Of a stretch of DNA of 64,000 nucleotides, positions 1-8,455 are shown piece after piece. The first letter of the stretch is position 1. The number at the start of each line of letters is the position of its first letter. The translations under genes were made by a program, and so were the position numbers. The notes under the pieces are model-generated. The model searched no databases and was not told the origin of the DNA. It saw only the letters and a list, made by a program, of their open reading frames with translations. This DNA is from Firmicutes bacterium ADurb.Bin146 (GTDB lineage Bacteria; Bacillota; Clostridia; DUPQ01). Location: positions 62,001 to 126,000 of the forward strand of contig MWDI01000016.1 of NCBI GenBank assembly GCA_002070475.1, read 5' to 3'.

Positions 1-1
1 T

Positions 2-451
2 GCAAATGGTGTTCCAATTGTAAATGCGGCAACTTTGGCAGTTATTGGGGATATTAAGCATATGAGTACGAAATATGTCAGAGGAGCGGTATTTGATAGG
101 TATGGAGTTACACTTTTTGTGGGAATTGGCGTGCCAATACCGATTCTCGATGAAGATATGCTAAAATTCGTTTCTGTAAAAAATTCTGAGATATATACAA
201 AGCTTGTGGATAAATCCGGTAATGTAAATATCGATAAAAAGTTTAATTATGCCGAGCTGAGAAGCGGGACTGTTAAATTCAATGGAAAGAATGTTCATAC
301 TGCTCCTTTATCATCTTTATACGTAGCACGTAATATCGCGCTTACTTTAAAAGACTGGATAAATAAAGGATCTTTTGAGTTGACTGATAAAGTTACAGAC
401 CTGCCTTTTGAAAGCAGGGTTAATTCGCTGGAAATAAGGGAGATAAAATAA
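2..451 (+). CDS. Homocysteine biosynthesis protein, DUF39/COG1900 (C-terminal part)
   Basis: The reading frame is open to the left edge, so only the C-terminal ~149 residues are present; the first in-frame start inside the window (TTG at 35) is not the true start. The sequence around GDIKHMSTKYVRGA and GIGVPIPILDED matches the DUF39 family as I know it. In Methanosarcina acetivorans members of this family, with a NIL-domain ferredoxin, are needed to make homocysteine from aspartate semialdehyde and a sulfur donor. The next gene is exactly such a ferredoxin and overlaps by one base (TAATG), so the two are translationally coupled. The N-terminal part, with any catalytic cysteine, lies outside the window. 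Confidence 0.82.
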   Translation, partial: ANGVPIVNAATLAVIGDIKHMSTKYVRGAVFDRYGVTLFVGIGVPIPILDEDMLKFVSVKNSEIYTKLVDKSGNVNIDKKFNYAELRSGTVKFNGKNVHTAPLSSLYVARNIALTLKDWINKGSFELTDKVTDLPFESRVNSLEIREIK

Positions 452-855
452 TGGGCAAGCTAAAACTGAAACTTACATTTGATAAAGACTGCGTCACTAG
501 GCCTATAATATATGAACTTGTTAAAAAATATGATGTTATGACTAATATCCTTAATGCTAATATAGAATATGGAAATAAAGGAAATATGATTCTAGAGATA
601 AAAGGAAAAGATGAGAATCTCAAACTAGCACTGGAATATTTTAAGGATTTGAAGATAAAATATGAAATATATGCTGAAGCGATAATATGGGATGAAAAAC
701 AATGTATAAACTGTGGAAGCTGTACAGCTGTTTGTCCTACTCAAGCGCTTACAATGGGAAAGGACGATTGTCTTCATTTTGATAAAGACAAATGTGTAGT
801 ATGCCAGCTTTGTATAAATGCTTGTCCCATACGGATAATATCCGTAGAATTGTAG
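451..855 (+). CDS. NIL-domain 4Fe-4S ferredoxin of the homocysteine module
   Basis: A protein of 134 residues. Residues 1-75 form an ACT-like NIL domain, the small domain also seen in methionine importers. Residues 80-134 hold two complete 4Fe-4S motifs with cysteines at 85, 88, 91, 95 and 115, 118, 121, 125. The expected role is electron delivery for reductive sulfur insertion into aspartate semialdehyde together with the DUF39 protein upstream. The start codon overlaps the upstream stop by one base and the UPF0280 gene follows 12 bases later. Family and partner are clear; the chemistry is inferred from work on methanogens. Confidence 0.85.
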   Translation: MGKLKLKLTFDKDCVTRPIIYELVKKYDVMTNILNANIEYGNKGNMILEIKGKDENLKLALEYFKDLKIKYEIYAEAIIWDEKQCINCGSCTAVCPTQALTMGKDDCLHFDKDKCVVCQLCINACPIRIISVEL

Positions 856-867
856 AGGATAGATGTA

Positions 868-1587
868 ATGTATCAGATAAGAGATTATAGGAAATCTTTT
901 TCTAATGAGCTTAAGTGGTATAATGTCTGCGTAGAAGAGACTGATCTTATGATAGGCACTGATGAGAATTACTCAAAACAGGTTTTGAAGATTGTAAGGA
1001 CTCTTAGACACGATATATATGCCGCAATCGAAAAGAATCAGGAATTTTTCACTTCGCTAGTACCGATTGAATACGAGAAAGCTGAAGGTGTAGCGAAAAT
1101 TATGGTAGAAGCTGCAAAGCTTGCAGGTGTCGGACCATTTGCAGCTGTAGCCGGAGCGATTAATGATATGCTTGCTGATAAACTTTCCGATCAATCAAAA
1201 CAGATATTCATAGAAAATGGCGGTGATATATATATAAAGTCAGATAAAGATAGGAAAATCGGAATATTCGCAGGCAAATCGGTTTTATCAAACAAGTTTG
1301 CCATCGAAATACCAAAAGAAATCTTTCCTGTCGGGATTTGCACATCATCTGCGACAGTCGGACACTCTTTCAGTATGGGAAAAGCCGATGCTGCGGTAGT
1401 TATATGTAAAACCTCAGCTGTAGCTGATGCATTTGCTACTGCATTGTGCAACAGAATAAAAAACATTGAGGATATATCTTTTGCTTTGGAGTGGGTAAAT
1501 TCTTTTGAAGAAGTTATAGGAGCTGTTGCAATTATGGACGATAAGATAGGAGCGATAGGAAATATTAAACTCGTGAAATGGAACTGA
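868..1587 (+). CDS. UPF0280/COG2122 ApbE-like protein of the homocysteine module
   Basis: A 239-residue protein of the UPF0280 family, related to the ApbE flavin transferase fold. Family-like stretches include the ENGGDIYIKS segment near residue 112 and the GICTSSATVGHSFSMG segment near residue 156, typical of the ApbE-like active-site region. In Methanosarcina a COG2122 protein supports homocysteine synthesis next to DUF39 and the NIL-ferredoxin, possibly by delivering sulfur; that role is not proven here. It is the third gene in the block. Its stop is followed one base later by the proB start, so it appears co-transcribed with proline genes. Confidence 0.8.
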   Translation: MYQIRDYRKSFSNELKWYNVCVEETDLMIGTDENYSKQVLKIVRTLRHDIYAAIEKNQEFFTSLVPIEYEKAEGVAKIMVEAAKLAGVGPFAAVAGAINDMLADKLSDQSKQIFIENGGDIYIKSDKDRKIGIFAGKSVLSNKFAIEIPKEIFPVGICTSSATVGHSFSMGKADAAVVICKTSAVADAFATALCNRIKNIEDISFALEWVNSFEEVIGAVAIMDDKIGAIGNIKLVKWN

Positions 1588-1588
1588 T

Positions 1589-2389
1589 ATGAGGACGCAA
1601 TTAGAAAAAGCAGAGAAAATAGTAATAAAAGTCGGAACAAACACACTTACGCATGAAAACGGCAAGATGAATCTGAAAAGCATGGAGCTTTTAGTCAGGG
1701 AAATAGCTGAACTTACGAATAAAGGTAAAAAAGTCATTCTTGTTACTTCAGGTGCTGTGGGTGTAGGGCTCGGTAAACTTAATATTAATAGGAAACCAAA
1801 AAATCTTATTGAAAGGCAGATATTATCAGCAGTAGGGCAATGTGAGCTTATGCATATATATTCCAAACTTTTTTCTGAATATTCTATAACTGTAGGCCAG
1901 ATACTGCTTACTAGGGATGTTACAGAAAATCCTGTTAAGGCAGAAAATGCATATAACTCTTTCAAGGGTCTTCTTAATATGGGTATAGTACCAATAGTAA
2001 ATGAAAATGATGCCATATCTACAGACCAGCTCGCAATAGTAGATTCCTTTGGAGATAATGACACATTATCAGCTATGGTCGCAAAGCTCATAGGAGCGGA
2101 TCTTCTCATAATCTTGTCGAATATTGACGGATTATATAATAAGGACCCAAATGAAAATAGCGATGCTCATATAATTGATATAGTTACAGATATTGATGAT
2201 AAGATAGAATCTTATGCATCAGACCTCATAAGCTCCTTAGGAAGAGGCGGTATGAAGACTAAACTTTCTGCAGCAAAGACATGTCTGGAGAATAATATAA
2301 AAATGGCAATTATAAACGGAAATAATATGAAGAACATATCTTCTTTACTCGATGGGGAAAATATAGGGACATTGTTTACCAGAAAGTAA
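1589..2389 (+). CDS. proB: Glutamate 5-kinase, short form without PUA domain
   Basis: It phosphorylates glutamate to gamma-glutamyl phosphate, the first step of proline synthesis, in the cytoplasm. The amino acid kinase fold is visible: KVGTNTL near residue 15, SGAVGVG near residue 55 and NENDAIS near residue 137. At 266 residues it lacks the C-terminal PUA domain of the ~367-residue E. coli enzyme; the short form is common in Bacillota. The ATG begins one base after the preceding stop and has no strong ribosome site, so translation probably depends on coupling. proA follows after 19 bases. Confidence 0.93.
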   Translation: MRTQLEKAEKIVIKVGTNTLTHENGKMNLKSMELLVREIAELTNKGKKVILVTSGAVGVGLGKLNINRKPKNLIERQILSAVGQCELMHIYSKLFSEYSITVGQILLTRDVTENPVKAENAYNSFKGLLNMGIVPIVNENDAISTDQLAIVDSFGDNDTLSAMVAKLIGADLLIILSNIDGLYNKDPNENSDAHIIDIVTDIDDKIESYASDLISSLGRGGMKTKLSAAKTCLENNIKMAIINGNNMKNISSLLDGENIGTLFTRK

Positions 2390-2408
2390 TAAAAGCCAGG
2401 AGGAAGTC

Positions 2409-3653
2409 ATGCCGTATATTGATGAATTAGGTATAAGAGCACAAAAAGCAAAAGAAGAGTTAATCGGAATAGATACTGATAAGAAAAATAATGCATTAAA
2501 ACTGATGGCTGAGCTTCTTATAAAAAACAGCAAAGCGATTCTTGATGCCAACAATAAAGATGTAGTTGCTGCAAGAATAAAGAACACTAAAGAGTCTCTA
2601 GTAGACAGGCTTATTCTTAACACTGCTAGAATAGAAGGTATGGCAAACGGGCTTTTAGAAGCATCTATGTTTACTGATCCTATTGGAAAGATCCTATATG
2701 AAAAGGATATGCCTCAGGGTATGAAGCTAAAGAAAATATCCGTTCCGATGGGCGTCATCGGAATAATATACGAATCACGTCCGAATGTCACTGCTGATGC
2801 TGCAGGGCTTTGTTTCAAAGCAGGCAGCGTAGTCATACTAAGAGGCGGTTCTGACGCAATAAACTCAAATAAAGCTATTGTGAAGGTTCTGAGGGATGCA
2901 CTGGGTATGCTTGGTATAAATATGGACAGTATCCAGCTTATAGAGGATACAAGTAGGGATACAGCGACTCAGATGATGAAAGCAGATAACTATATAGACC
3001 TTCTTATCCCTAGAGGAGGAGCCGATCTTATCGCTTCTGTTATCAAAAATGCGACTATACCTGTAATTGAAACAGGAACGGGTAATTGTCATCTGTATAT
3101 AGACAGAATCTTCAATGAGAAATATGCAATAGATATTGTTTTAAATGCAAAATGCTCGCGTCCAGGCGTATGCAATGCGATAGAGACATTACTGGTTCAT
3201 AAAGATGTTTATACACAAATACTACCCAGAATAGAAACTGTACTATCACCTTATAATGTCCAGTTAAGAGCATGTGAAAGATCAATAAAGGTATTAAAAA
3301 ATGCTATACCAGCCGTACAAGATGACTGGGTAACTGAATTTTTAGACTATATATTAGCTGTAAAGGTAGTTGACAGTATTGATGAAGCTATAAGGCACAT
3401 AAATAAATATGGAACAAAACATTCCGAAGGTATTATAACTGATATAGCCGAAAACAAGAAGAAATTCCAGGAAATGATAGATGCTGCATGCGTATATATA
3501 AATACCTCCACCAGATTTACTGACGGAGGTGAATTTGGTCTTGGAGCAGAAATCGGAATAAGTACTCAAAAGCTACATGCAAGAGGCCCGATGGGGGCAA
3601 ATGAGATTACTACATACAAATATATAATCGAGGGTAACGGTCAGATAAGATAA
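2409..3653 (+). CDS. proA: Gamma-glutamyl phosphate reductase
   Basis: An NADPH-dependent enzyme of the aldehyde dehydrogenase superfamily that turns gamma-glutamyl phosphate into glutamate semialdehyde, the step after ProB. The length of 414 residues is normal. The family signature with the catalytic cysteine reads NAKCSRPGVCNA near residue 247; the cofactor region has GVIGIIYESRPNVT near residue 115. The ribosome site AGGAGG sits six bases before the ATG. No proC is seen nearby. The gene ends the operon and abuts a convergent acetyltransferase without an obvious terminator. Confidence 0.95.
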   Translation: MPYIDELGIRAQKAKEELIGIDTDKKNNALKLMAELLIKNSKAILDANNKDVVAARIKNTKESLVDRLILNTARIEGMANGLLEASMFTDPIGKILYEKDMPQGMKLKKISVPMGVIGIIYESRPNVTADAAGLCFKAGSVVILRGGSDAINSNKAIVKVLRDALGMLGINMDSIQLIEDTSRDTATQMMKADNYIDLLIPRGGADLIASVIKNATIPVIETGTGNCHLYIDRIFNEKYAIDIVLNAKCSRPGVCNAIETLLVHKDVYTQILPRIETVLSPYNVQLRACERSIKVLKNAIPAVQDDWVTEFLDYILAVKVVDSIDEAIRHINKYGTKHSEGIITDIAENKKKFQEMIDAACVYINTSTRFTDGGEFGLGAEIGISTQKLHARGPMGANEITTYKYIIEGNGQIR

Positions 3654-4562
3654 TCAGTACCCATCAATTGACAGTTCAGGAAAATCAGATAAATATGGAA
3701 GAAGATCCTCTTCATAACGGATCGTTTTTCCTGATATCTCAAAAGGTTTGTTAATCCTGAACATCTGCCCGTAATCATAGAACTTCATAAAGTTTATATC
3801 ATTAGCAAAAGGAGCGGATACTGCGCATATCTTAGGCCAGTTTTCATTCTGGCATATGCTATAAAGAAAAGGTTTCATCATATCCATCTCATTACCGCCT
3901 ATATATTCCTTTACCACGACACCTTGTCTTTCCCTTAACACACAGTCCGCATATGACACAGCCTGATTCTGTTTAATAAGCAGATATGTATTACTAAGCT
4001 CGTTTCTTACCCATTTGTCGTAGTATTCATCATTTCTTATATATACAGGGCTCAGCTTGTGTGCAAATTCCTCATACAGTTTCTTCAATAAATCAATATC
4101 AGCTGGGGAGGATTTTACTATTGAATATCCAGATTTCAATTCAGTCTTTTTTAATCTATAAACTTTATAGTAGGAACATATGGAAAACCATCCCTGCTTG
4201 ACATAATGGTGATTAGTGCCAGTGTGCAAAATGGAGAGCGGCATATCATTCTTATACATATAATCGATAGCCATACCTAAAAGCTTAGCGCTCAAGCCCA
4301 TACCCCTGTGGGAAGGTTTTGTACATACTTCGCCAATACCCCCTACTTTTATAATACTGTCTTTTATTCTCAAGTATCTTGTAAAAACTCTTACAGAGCT
4401 TGTTATGCCGGTATCATCTTTGGAAATAAATATCCCATTTATATCCCTGTAAGGGTCATTCACATAATGACGCATGAAGTATGATTCACCTACAGGAAAT
4501 ACCGAACCGCAGAAAGCTGTCCATTCCTTTAATTCATTTTCTTTTAATGATCTAAATTCCAT
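3654..4562 (-). CDS. GNAT family N-acetyltransferase
   Basis: A 302-residue protein with an N-terminal GNAT fold. The acetyl-CoA loop reads KPSHRGMGLSAKLL near residues 102-115, matching the R-G-x-G-x core. The remaining ~150 residues form an extension with no motif I recognise, somewhat like two-domain Eis-type acetyltransferases. The substrate cannot be read from the sequence. It starts 41 bases after the lipoprotein gene on the same strand and may be the last gene of a UROD homologue-lipoprotein-GNAT transcript. Confidence 0.75.
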   Translation of the reverse strand: MEFRSLKENELKEWTAFCGSVFPVGESYFMRHYVNDPYRDINGIFISKDDTGITSSVRVFTRYLRIKDSIIKVGGIGEVCTKPSHRGMGLSAKLLGMAIDYMYKNDMPLSILHTGTNHHYVKQGWFSICSYYKVYRLKKTELKSGYSIVKSSPADIDLLKKLYEEFAHKLSPVYIRNDEYYDKWVRNELSNTYLLIKQNQAVSYADCVLRERQGVVVKEYIGGNEMDMMKPFLYSICQNENWPKICAVSAPFANDINFMKFYDYGQMFRINKPFEISGKTIRYEEDLLPYLSDFPELSIDGY

Positions 4563-4603
4563 ATACGCTCCTTGCTTAAATATACCTGCCTAATGCTGAT
4601 AAA

Positions 4604-7084
4604 TTAATTAACTGTCAAGTTTATGGCTAAAGTTTTATCATATGAGTTAAAATATGCTTTAATTTCACATATACCTGTTGATATGGGAGTTACAATACCT
4701 GATGAATTTATAGTAGCTACTGCAGGTTTCGTGGTCATATATGTTATACCGCCTGGTATTGTAGCAAGCGTCATAGCTACCCCATACTGGTCCAATGCAA
4801 CAACATAAGGTGCTATCTGGAAGGAGCCTGCTGATAAACTCTTAGTGATATTTGATGAAGATGCATTTAATGTCGTAAGTACAGGAGCAGTTCCTGAAGC
4901 GGTTACATTAATGCTATGGATTTCCTGTCCTGATTTCCAAATTTTAATTGAGGTACTCATTGTTCCTATTACATTCTGAGCTTTCAAAGTCTTTACTCCT
5001 GCAACATCCTCTATAATGAAATTATTAGCTCCAGATGAGTTAGTACATGTTATTTGGTCGATTCCCGTTGGAAGGGTACCTGTGTATGCTAAGTTGACAA
5101 ATTGGTTCGAAGCAAGTTTGCCGACTATCGCTATAGGCTTCCAATGACCTGTATCAGTAGATGTGTCAGAAGCTCCCCCATACATTGCTGATATATCCTG
5201 TATCTGGTAATTTACAATTTTGTCATCATCCACCACAACCAGAGTAACATCGTATGTGCTTACTATTGCAGCTCCGTTTTTAAGAGTGAATGTAAGCATA
5301 TACATACCCGATGTTGCAGGTGCATTCATTGTATATCCTGCTCCTGTCACTATGCCCTCTGTAAATTTCGCACCTGAAATATTAGAGGATGTCACGATAA
5401 TGGAATGTGAAGAAGTCAGTGTTATCTCTTTTTCATACTGATCAGCTATTTTTATTATATCTGCAGATAACTTAAATACAGAATTTTTCTGGTAATAAAC
5501 TGGAATGCTCACGTCGGTAATATATGTTGGCACTGGTGTAGCCAGAATTTGGATATCCAATGAACCCTGAGCAATACTATTATATGAAATATGCAGGGTT
5601 GCCAAACCGTCAGTAATACCTTTAATCTCAATTTTTTTGTTTACTATATTGAATCTTATATTTGCATTCGGTATTACCGAGGCATTACTTGATATCATCA
5701 TTAACTTGCTTCCGTCCAAAGTATCTAAAGCGATATTATTGCCATATTGGTCTTTTGCTGTTGCATTAACAGCAGTCCATTCATTTACATATATGATTCC
5801 TTCTGCTCCAGTTATATTAAGAGTTGTTATTACTGATGAAGAACTGACGGTTATCTGTATGGAAGAGGAAATTGTCTGTCCTACAGCAGTCAATGTAACG
5901 GTTCCTTCTTTACTGCCTATTGAGCCTGTAGGGAAATATAATTTCCCACCTGAAACTGTTATCTTAGAAGCATCAATTATCAAAGTATCTGAACTTGTGA
6001 GTATAACGGGCTTGTTAAGGCCTACATCAGTTGGAAGTATTGTATATGTCTGATTATATTGGTCTTTTGCATTCACTGTAATATAATGGCCTGAAGAACT
6101 CACTAAAACCTTAGAACTGCCTGAAGCAATCTGAAGCTGTCCGAATGAGAAGGAAGTCACCTTAGGTGATTCACTGATCGTAATATCTTTTGTTACTGCA
6201 GTCCCTGTTGTATTTTCCACTATTATAAGACGGACTACATCATTAGCTGCAAGGTTTTGCGCTCCTGATAATATGAATCCAGCAGAATTCTTGGATATGC
6301 CCAAAGTTATAGCAGGTTTAGTTGGGCATGAAGCATTTAATGTAAAGCTTGTGTATGCAGATAAAGATAGAACTGCACCATACTGGTTTTCAAACGATAC
6401 TTTCAAATCCTGGTTATTTGCAGCAAAAATATGTTCAGCATTGATACTGATTTGTGCTAAATTTTCTGCTTCGATTTTAAATGATTTGGACACATCAGAT
6501 ATGCTTACAGTATAGTCTCCAGCAGCATATGATGTTGTCTTTGTTATCTTCACTGAACTTCTGTCTGATGCCCAGATTAAACTGGTTCCAGACACATCTT
6601 GTGTCCCCATTTTTAATACAAGAACGGCACTAGTTTGTGCTGGGGAACTAAACCGAACAGTAATTTCCTTGGTACCTGAAGCGAATGCGTCGGATATACC
6701 AAATAAAGAAGGTGTTGCACTTGGAACTGCAGTTGCAGTTGGTGTAGGTACCGGTGTGGATGTTAAAGTCGGAGTTGATGTTGCTGATGGTGCTAAAGTA
6801 GAGCTCGGAACAGGTGTGGCACTTGGAACTGGAGTTGCAGTTGGTGAAGAAGCCGGTGTGGGTGTTGGACTCGGAGTTGGAGACGGAGTAGCTGTAGGTT
6901 CTTGCGTCTCGCTTTGTACCGGACTTTCTGAAGGTGATGCTAAAGGTGATGGCGATACATTCGGCTGTGAAGGCTGTGTGCTAGGTGCCGGTGGTTTTAC
7001 GCAGGAAGCCATAATAGCAGCTGTAATCAATATGATTAAAACAAAAGATACTGCTGTTTTCTTTTTGATTTTCAAGTTCTTCAT
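4604..7084 (-). CDS. Large surface lipoprotein with Ser/Thr/Pro linker and Ig-like repeats
   Basis: An 826-residue exported protein. Residues 1-27 form a signal peptide with basic start and hydrophobic core, ending in a lipobox-like MASC with the lipidated cysteine at 28. Residues 29 to about 128 are a low-complexity linker of Ser, Thr, Pro and Ala. The rest is a string of beta-rich, Ig-like modules with similar phrases such as DQYGN and DQYNQ; the C-terminal ~75 residues read like a Big_2 domain (VATINSSGIVTPISTG). No catalytic motif is seen. It probably acts as an adhesive or structural protein on the outer membrane face. It follows the UROD homologue by 38 bases. Confidence 0.8.
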   Translation of the reverse strand: MKNLKIKKKTAVSFVLIILITAAIMASCVKPPAPSTQPSQPNVSPSPLASPSESPVQSETQEPTATPSPTPSPTPTPASSPTATPVPSATPVPSSTLAPSATSTPTLTSTPVPTPTATAVPSATPSLFGISDAFASGTKEITVRFSSPAQTSAVLVLKMGTQDVSGTSLIWASDRSSVKITKTTSYAAGDYTVSISDVSKSFKIEAENLAQISINAEHIFAANNQDLKVSFENQYGAVLSLSAYTSFTLNASCPTKPAITLGISKNSAGFILSGAQNLAANDVVRLIIVENTTGTAVTKDITISESPKVTSFSFGQLQIASGSSKVLVSSSGHYITVNAKDQYNQTYTILPTDVGLNKPVILTSSDTLIIDASKITVSGGKLYFPTGSIGSKEGTVTLTAVGQTISSSIQITVSSSSVITTLNITGAEGIIYVNEWTAVNATAKDQYGNNIALDTLDGSKLMMISSNASVIPNANIRFNIVNKKIEIKGITDGLATLHISYNSIAQGSLDIQILATPVPTYITDVSIPVYYQKNSVFKLSADIIKIADQYEKEITLTSSHSIIVTSSNISGAKFTEGIVTGAGYTMNAPATSGMYMLTFTLKNGAAIVSTYDVTLVVVDDDKIVNYQIQDISAMYGGASDTSTDTGHWKPIAIVGKLASNQFVNLAYTGTLPTGIDQITCTNSSGANNFIIEDVAGVKTLKAQNVIGTMSTSIKIWKSGQEIHSINVTASGTAPVLTTLNASSSNITKSLSAGSFQIAPYVVALDQYGVAMTLATIPGGITYMTTKPAVATINSSGIVTPISTGICEIKAYFNSYDKTLAINLTVN
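6700..7000 (-). repeat. Low-complexity Ser/Thr/Pro-coding linker repeats
   Basis: This stretch encodes the linker of the lipoprotein. It consists of short degenerate repeats of Pro-Thr-Pro, Ser-Pro and Ala-Thr-Pro units. Read on the plus strand it gives an apparent Gly/Val-rich frame that is only its mirror. Such tracts tend to vary in copy number between strains and can collapse in assemblies. Confidence 0.75.
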
Positions 7085-7122
7085 TTCTTTTACCCCTTTA
7101 AAAAATTTAATTGATAAAATAT

Positions 7123-8256
7123 TTAATATCTGCCATAAGTCTTGGCAGTTTCAACCATAGCAAAAAGATTTTCGTCAGGTGTATCCCTACCACACTGGTC
7201 TCCTGTCGACAAAATGAATTTTCCGCCTTCTGCAGCATCATCAATAGCTTGTTTGCATGCATTGATTACATCTTGAACAGTTCCCCTTAACATGACTTCA
7301 GTGGTATGAAGATTGCCTTTAAGAACAATCTTATCTCCATATAGTTTTTTCAGCTCTTTCAAGTTACAATCTCCCATAGGAGGTATTTCCAGAGGATCAA
7401 TAACTGTTAGATCAGTTTCTTCAGAAAGTATTTTTACTAAAGCTGTTTCAGGTCCACAGGAGTGCACATGTGAGGGTATATTATACTGTTTGCATAATGA
7501 AGCAACCCTTTTTATTATCGGTAAAGCAAGTTCTCTGAATATATCTGGTGTTTGGAATATTAAAGATCCTGAACCACCTGTCCCGATAAAATCCGGTTTA
7601 TATTGTAAAGACATTAACTTATGAAGCCTTTTTTCATAGTATTCAATCAGCTGGTCACGCTTTTCGTAATATTTGTTGGGATTATCATAGAAATCATAAA
7701 CCATTTCTGTATTCTTCAAAACAATGGAAGTTCCGCAAGTTATTCCTACGAGCCCATGATTACCCATCTCTTCTTTTACCCATTTTAGCAAAGCTTCTCC
7801 TGTAGGCCATTTTGAGATATCTTCTACTCGTTCATATTTGTCAGGAATAAGCGGAAGCTTTACCAAATGCGGATGCACATCCCATGAAGGAGGATTGTTC
7901 CTATGGTATACGCTAACTAGAGGCTCCCATATTTTCTGGTTTTTTTCTGTACGGTATTTCTGTGTGACAATCTTTAAATCATCTTTGTGCACTATAACTT
8001 CTGTCCATGTATCATCGAACTCCCCAAGTTCCTCAAACTGTATATTTGCGAATCCATCCATCAAAGAATCAAATCCGAAATATTTCACACTATCAATATA
8101 GGCCTTCCATTTCGGTATCCGTTGATATAGATATATATCCCAGTATGGCAATCCTGTCCTTCGGATAGGTATCATTTGTGAAATATCTGGAGAAACAGGA
8201 ACATGGTCAGGTATTTCGCCTTTTAAAACAGTCAGGAGTCTTTCCCTTGAATTCAT
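7123..8256 (-). CDS. Uroporphyrinogen decarboxylase-family (MtaA/CmuA-like) protein
   Basis: A 377-residue protein with the TIM-barrel pattern of the UROD superfamily. The N-terminus NSRERLLTVLKGE is typical of the clostridial branch, and a HVHSCGP segment in the second half supplies the His and Cys that bind zinc in the methylcobamide:thiol methyltransferase members. The second start ATG at 8256 is preferred over GTG at 8262 because GAGGTG lies just before it. A true heme enzyme is unlikely because no other heme gene is near. The substrate is unknown; these proteins often sit in demethylation or sugar loci. A distant paralogue lies at 44332-45354. Confidence 0.75.
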   Translation of the reverse strand: MNSRERLLTVLKGEIPDHVPVSPDISQMIPIRRTGLPYWDIYLYQRIPKWKAYIDSVKYFGFDSLMDGFANIQFEELGEFDDTWTEVIVHKDDLKIVTQKYRTEKNQKIWEPLVSVYHRNNPPSWDVHPHLVKLPLIPDKYERVEDISKWPTGEALLKWVKEEMGNHGLVGITCGTSIVLKNTEMVYDFYDNPNKYYEKRDQLIEYYEKRLHKLMSLQYKPDFIGTGGSGSLIFQTPDIFRELALPIIKRVASLCKQYNIPSHVHSCGPETALVKILSEETDLTVIDPLEIPPMGDCNLKELKKLYGDKIVLKGNLHTTEVMLRGTVQDVINACKQAIDDAAEGGKFILSTGDQCGRDTPDENLFAMVETAKTYGRY

Positions 8257-8367
8257 AGTCACCTCGTAAAATTTTATATAGCAAGGATTCAGTAATATAT
8301 ATTTATTTCCTTGCTTTGTAACTTATTATATATCAATACTATGTATAATTAAATATAAAAGGTAGTG

Positions 8368-8396
8368 ATTTAATGAATGAGGTATTATGCTATAAT
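8368..8396 (+). promoter_or_regulatory. Extended -10 promoter of the GH109-like gene
   Basis: TATAAT at 8391-8396 is preceded by TGC, giving an extended -10 element. The -35 position (about 8368) is weak. The likely transcript start lies about 55 bases before the gene. Confidence 0.55.
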
Positions 8397-8455
8397 GTCT
8401 TGGTGTGGATATATTGAAAGCCACATACAATTGAGTATTTTACGGAGGCGATTTT

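Noticed and set aside
1414..2109. 231-codon minus-strand frame over proB
   Set aside because: It lies fully opposite clear UPF0280 and proB sequence, is rich in Ser/Phe/Leu as expected for a complement of AT-rich genes, and matches nothing I know.
6669..7160. Plus-strand Gly/Val-rich frame
   Set aside because: It is the mirror of the Ser/Thr/Pro repeat stalk of the lipoprotein on the minus strand and has no ribosome site.
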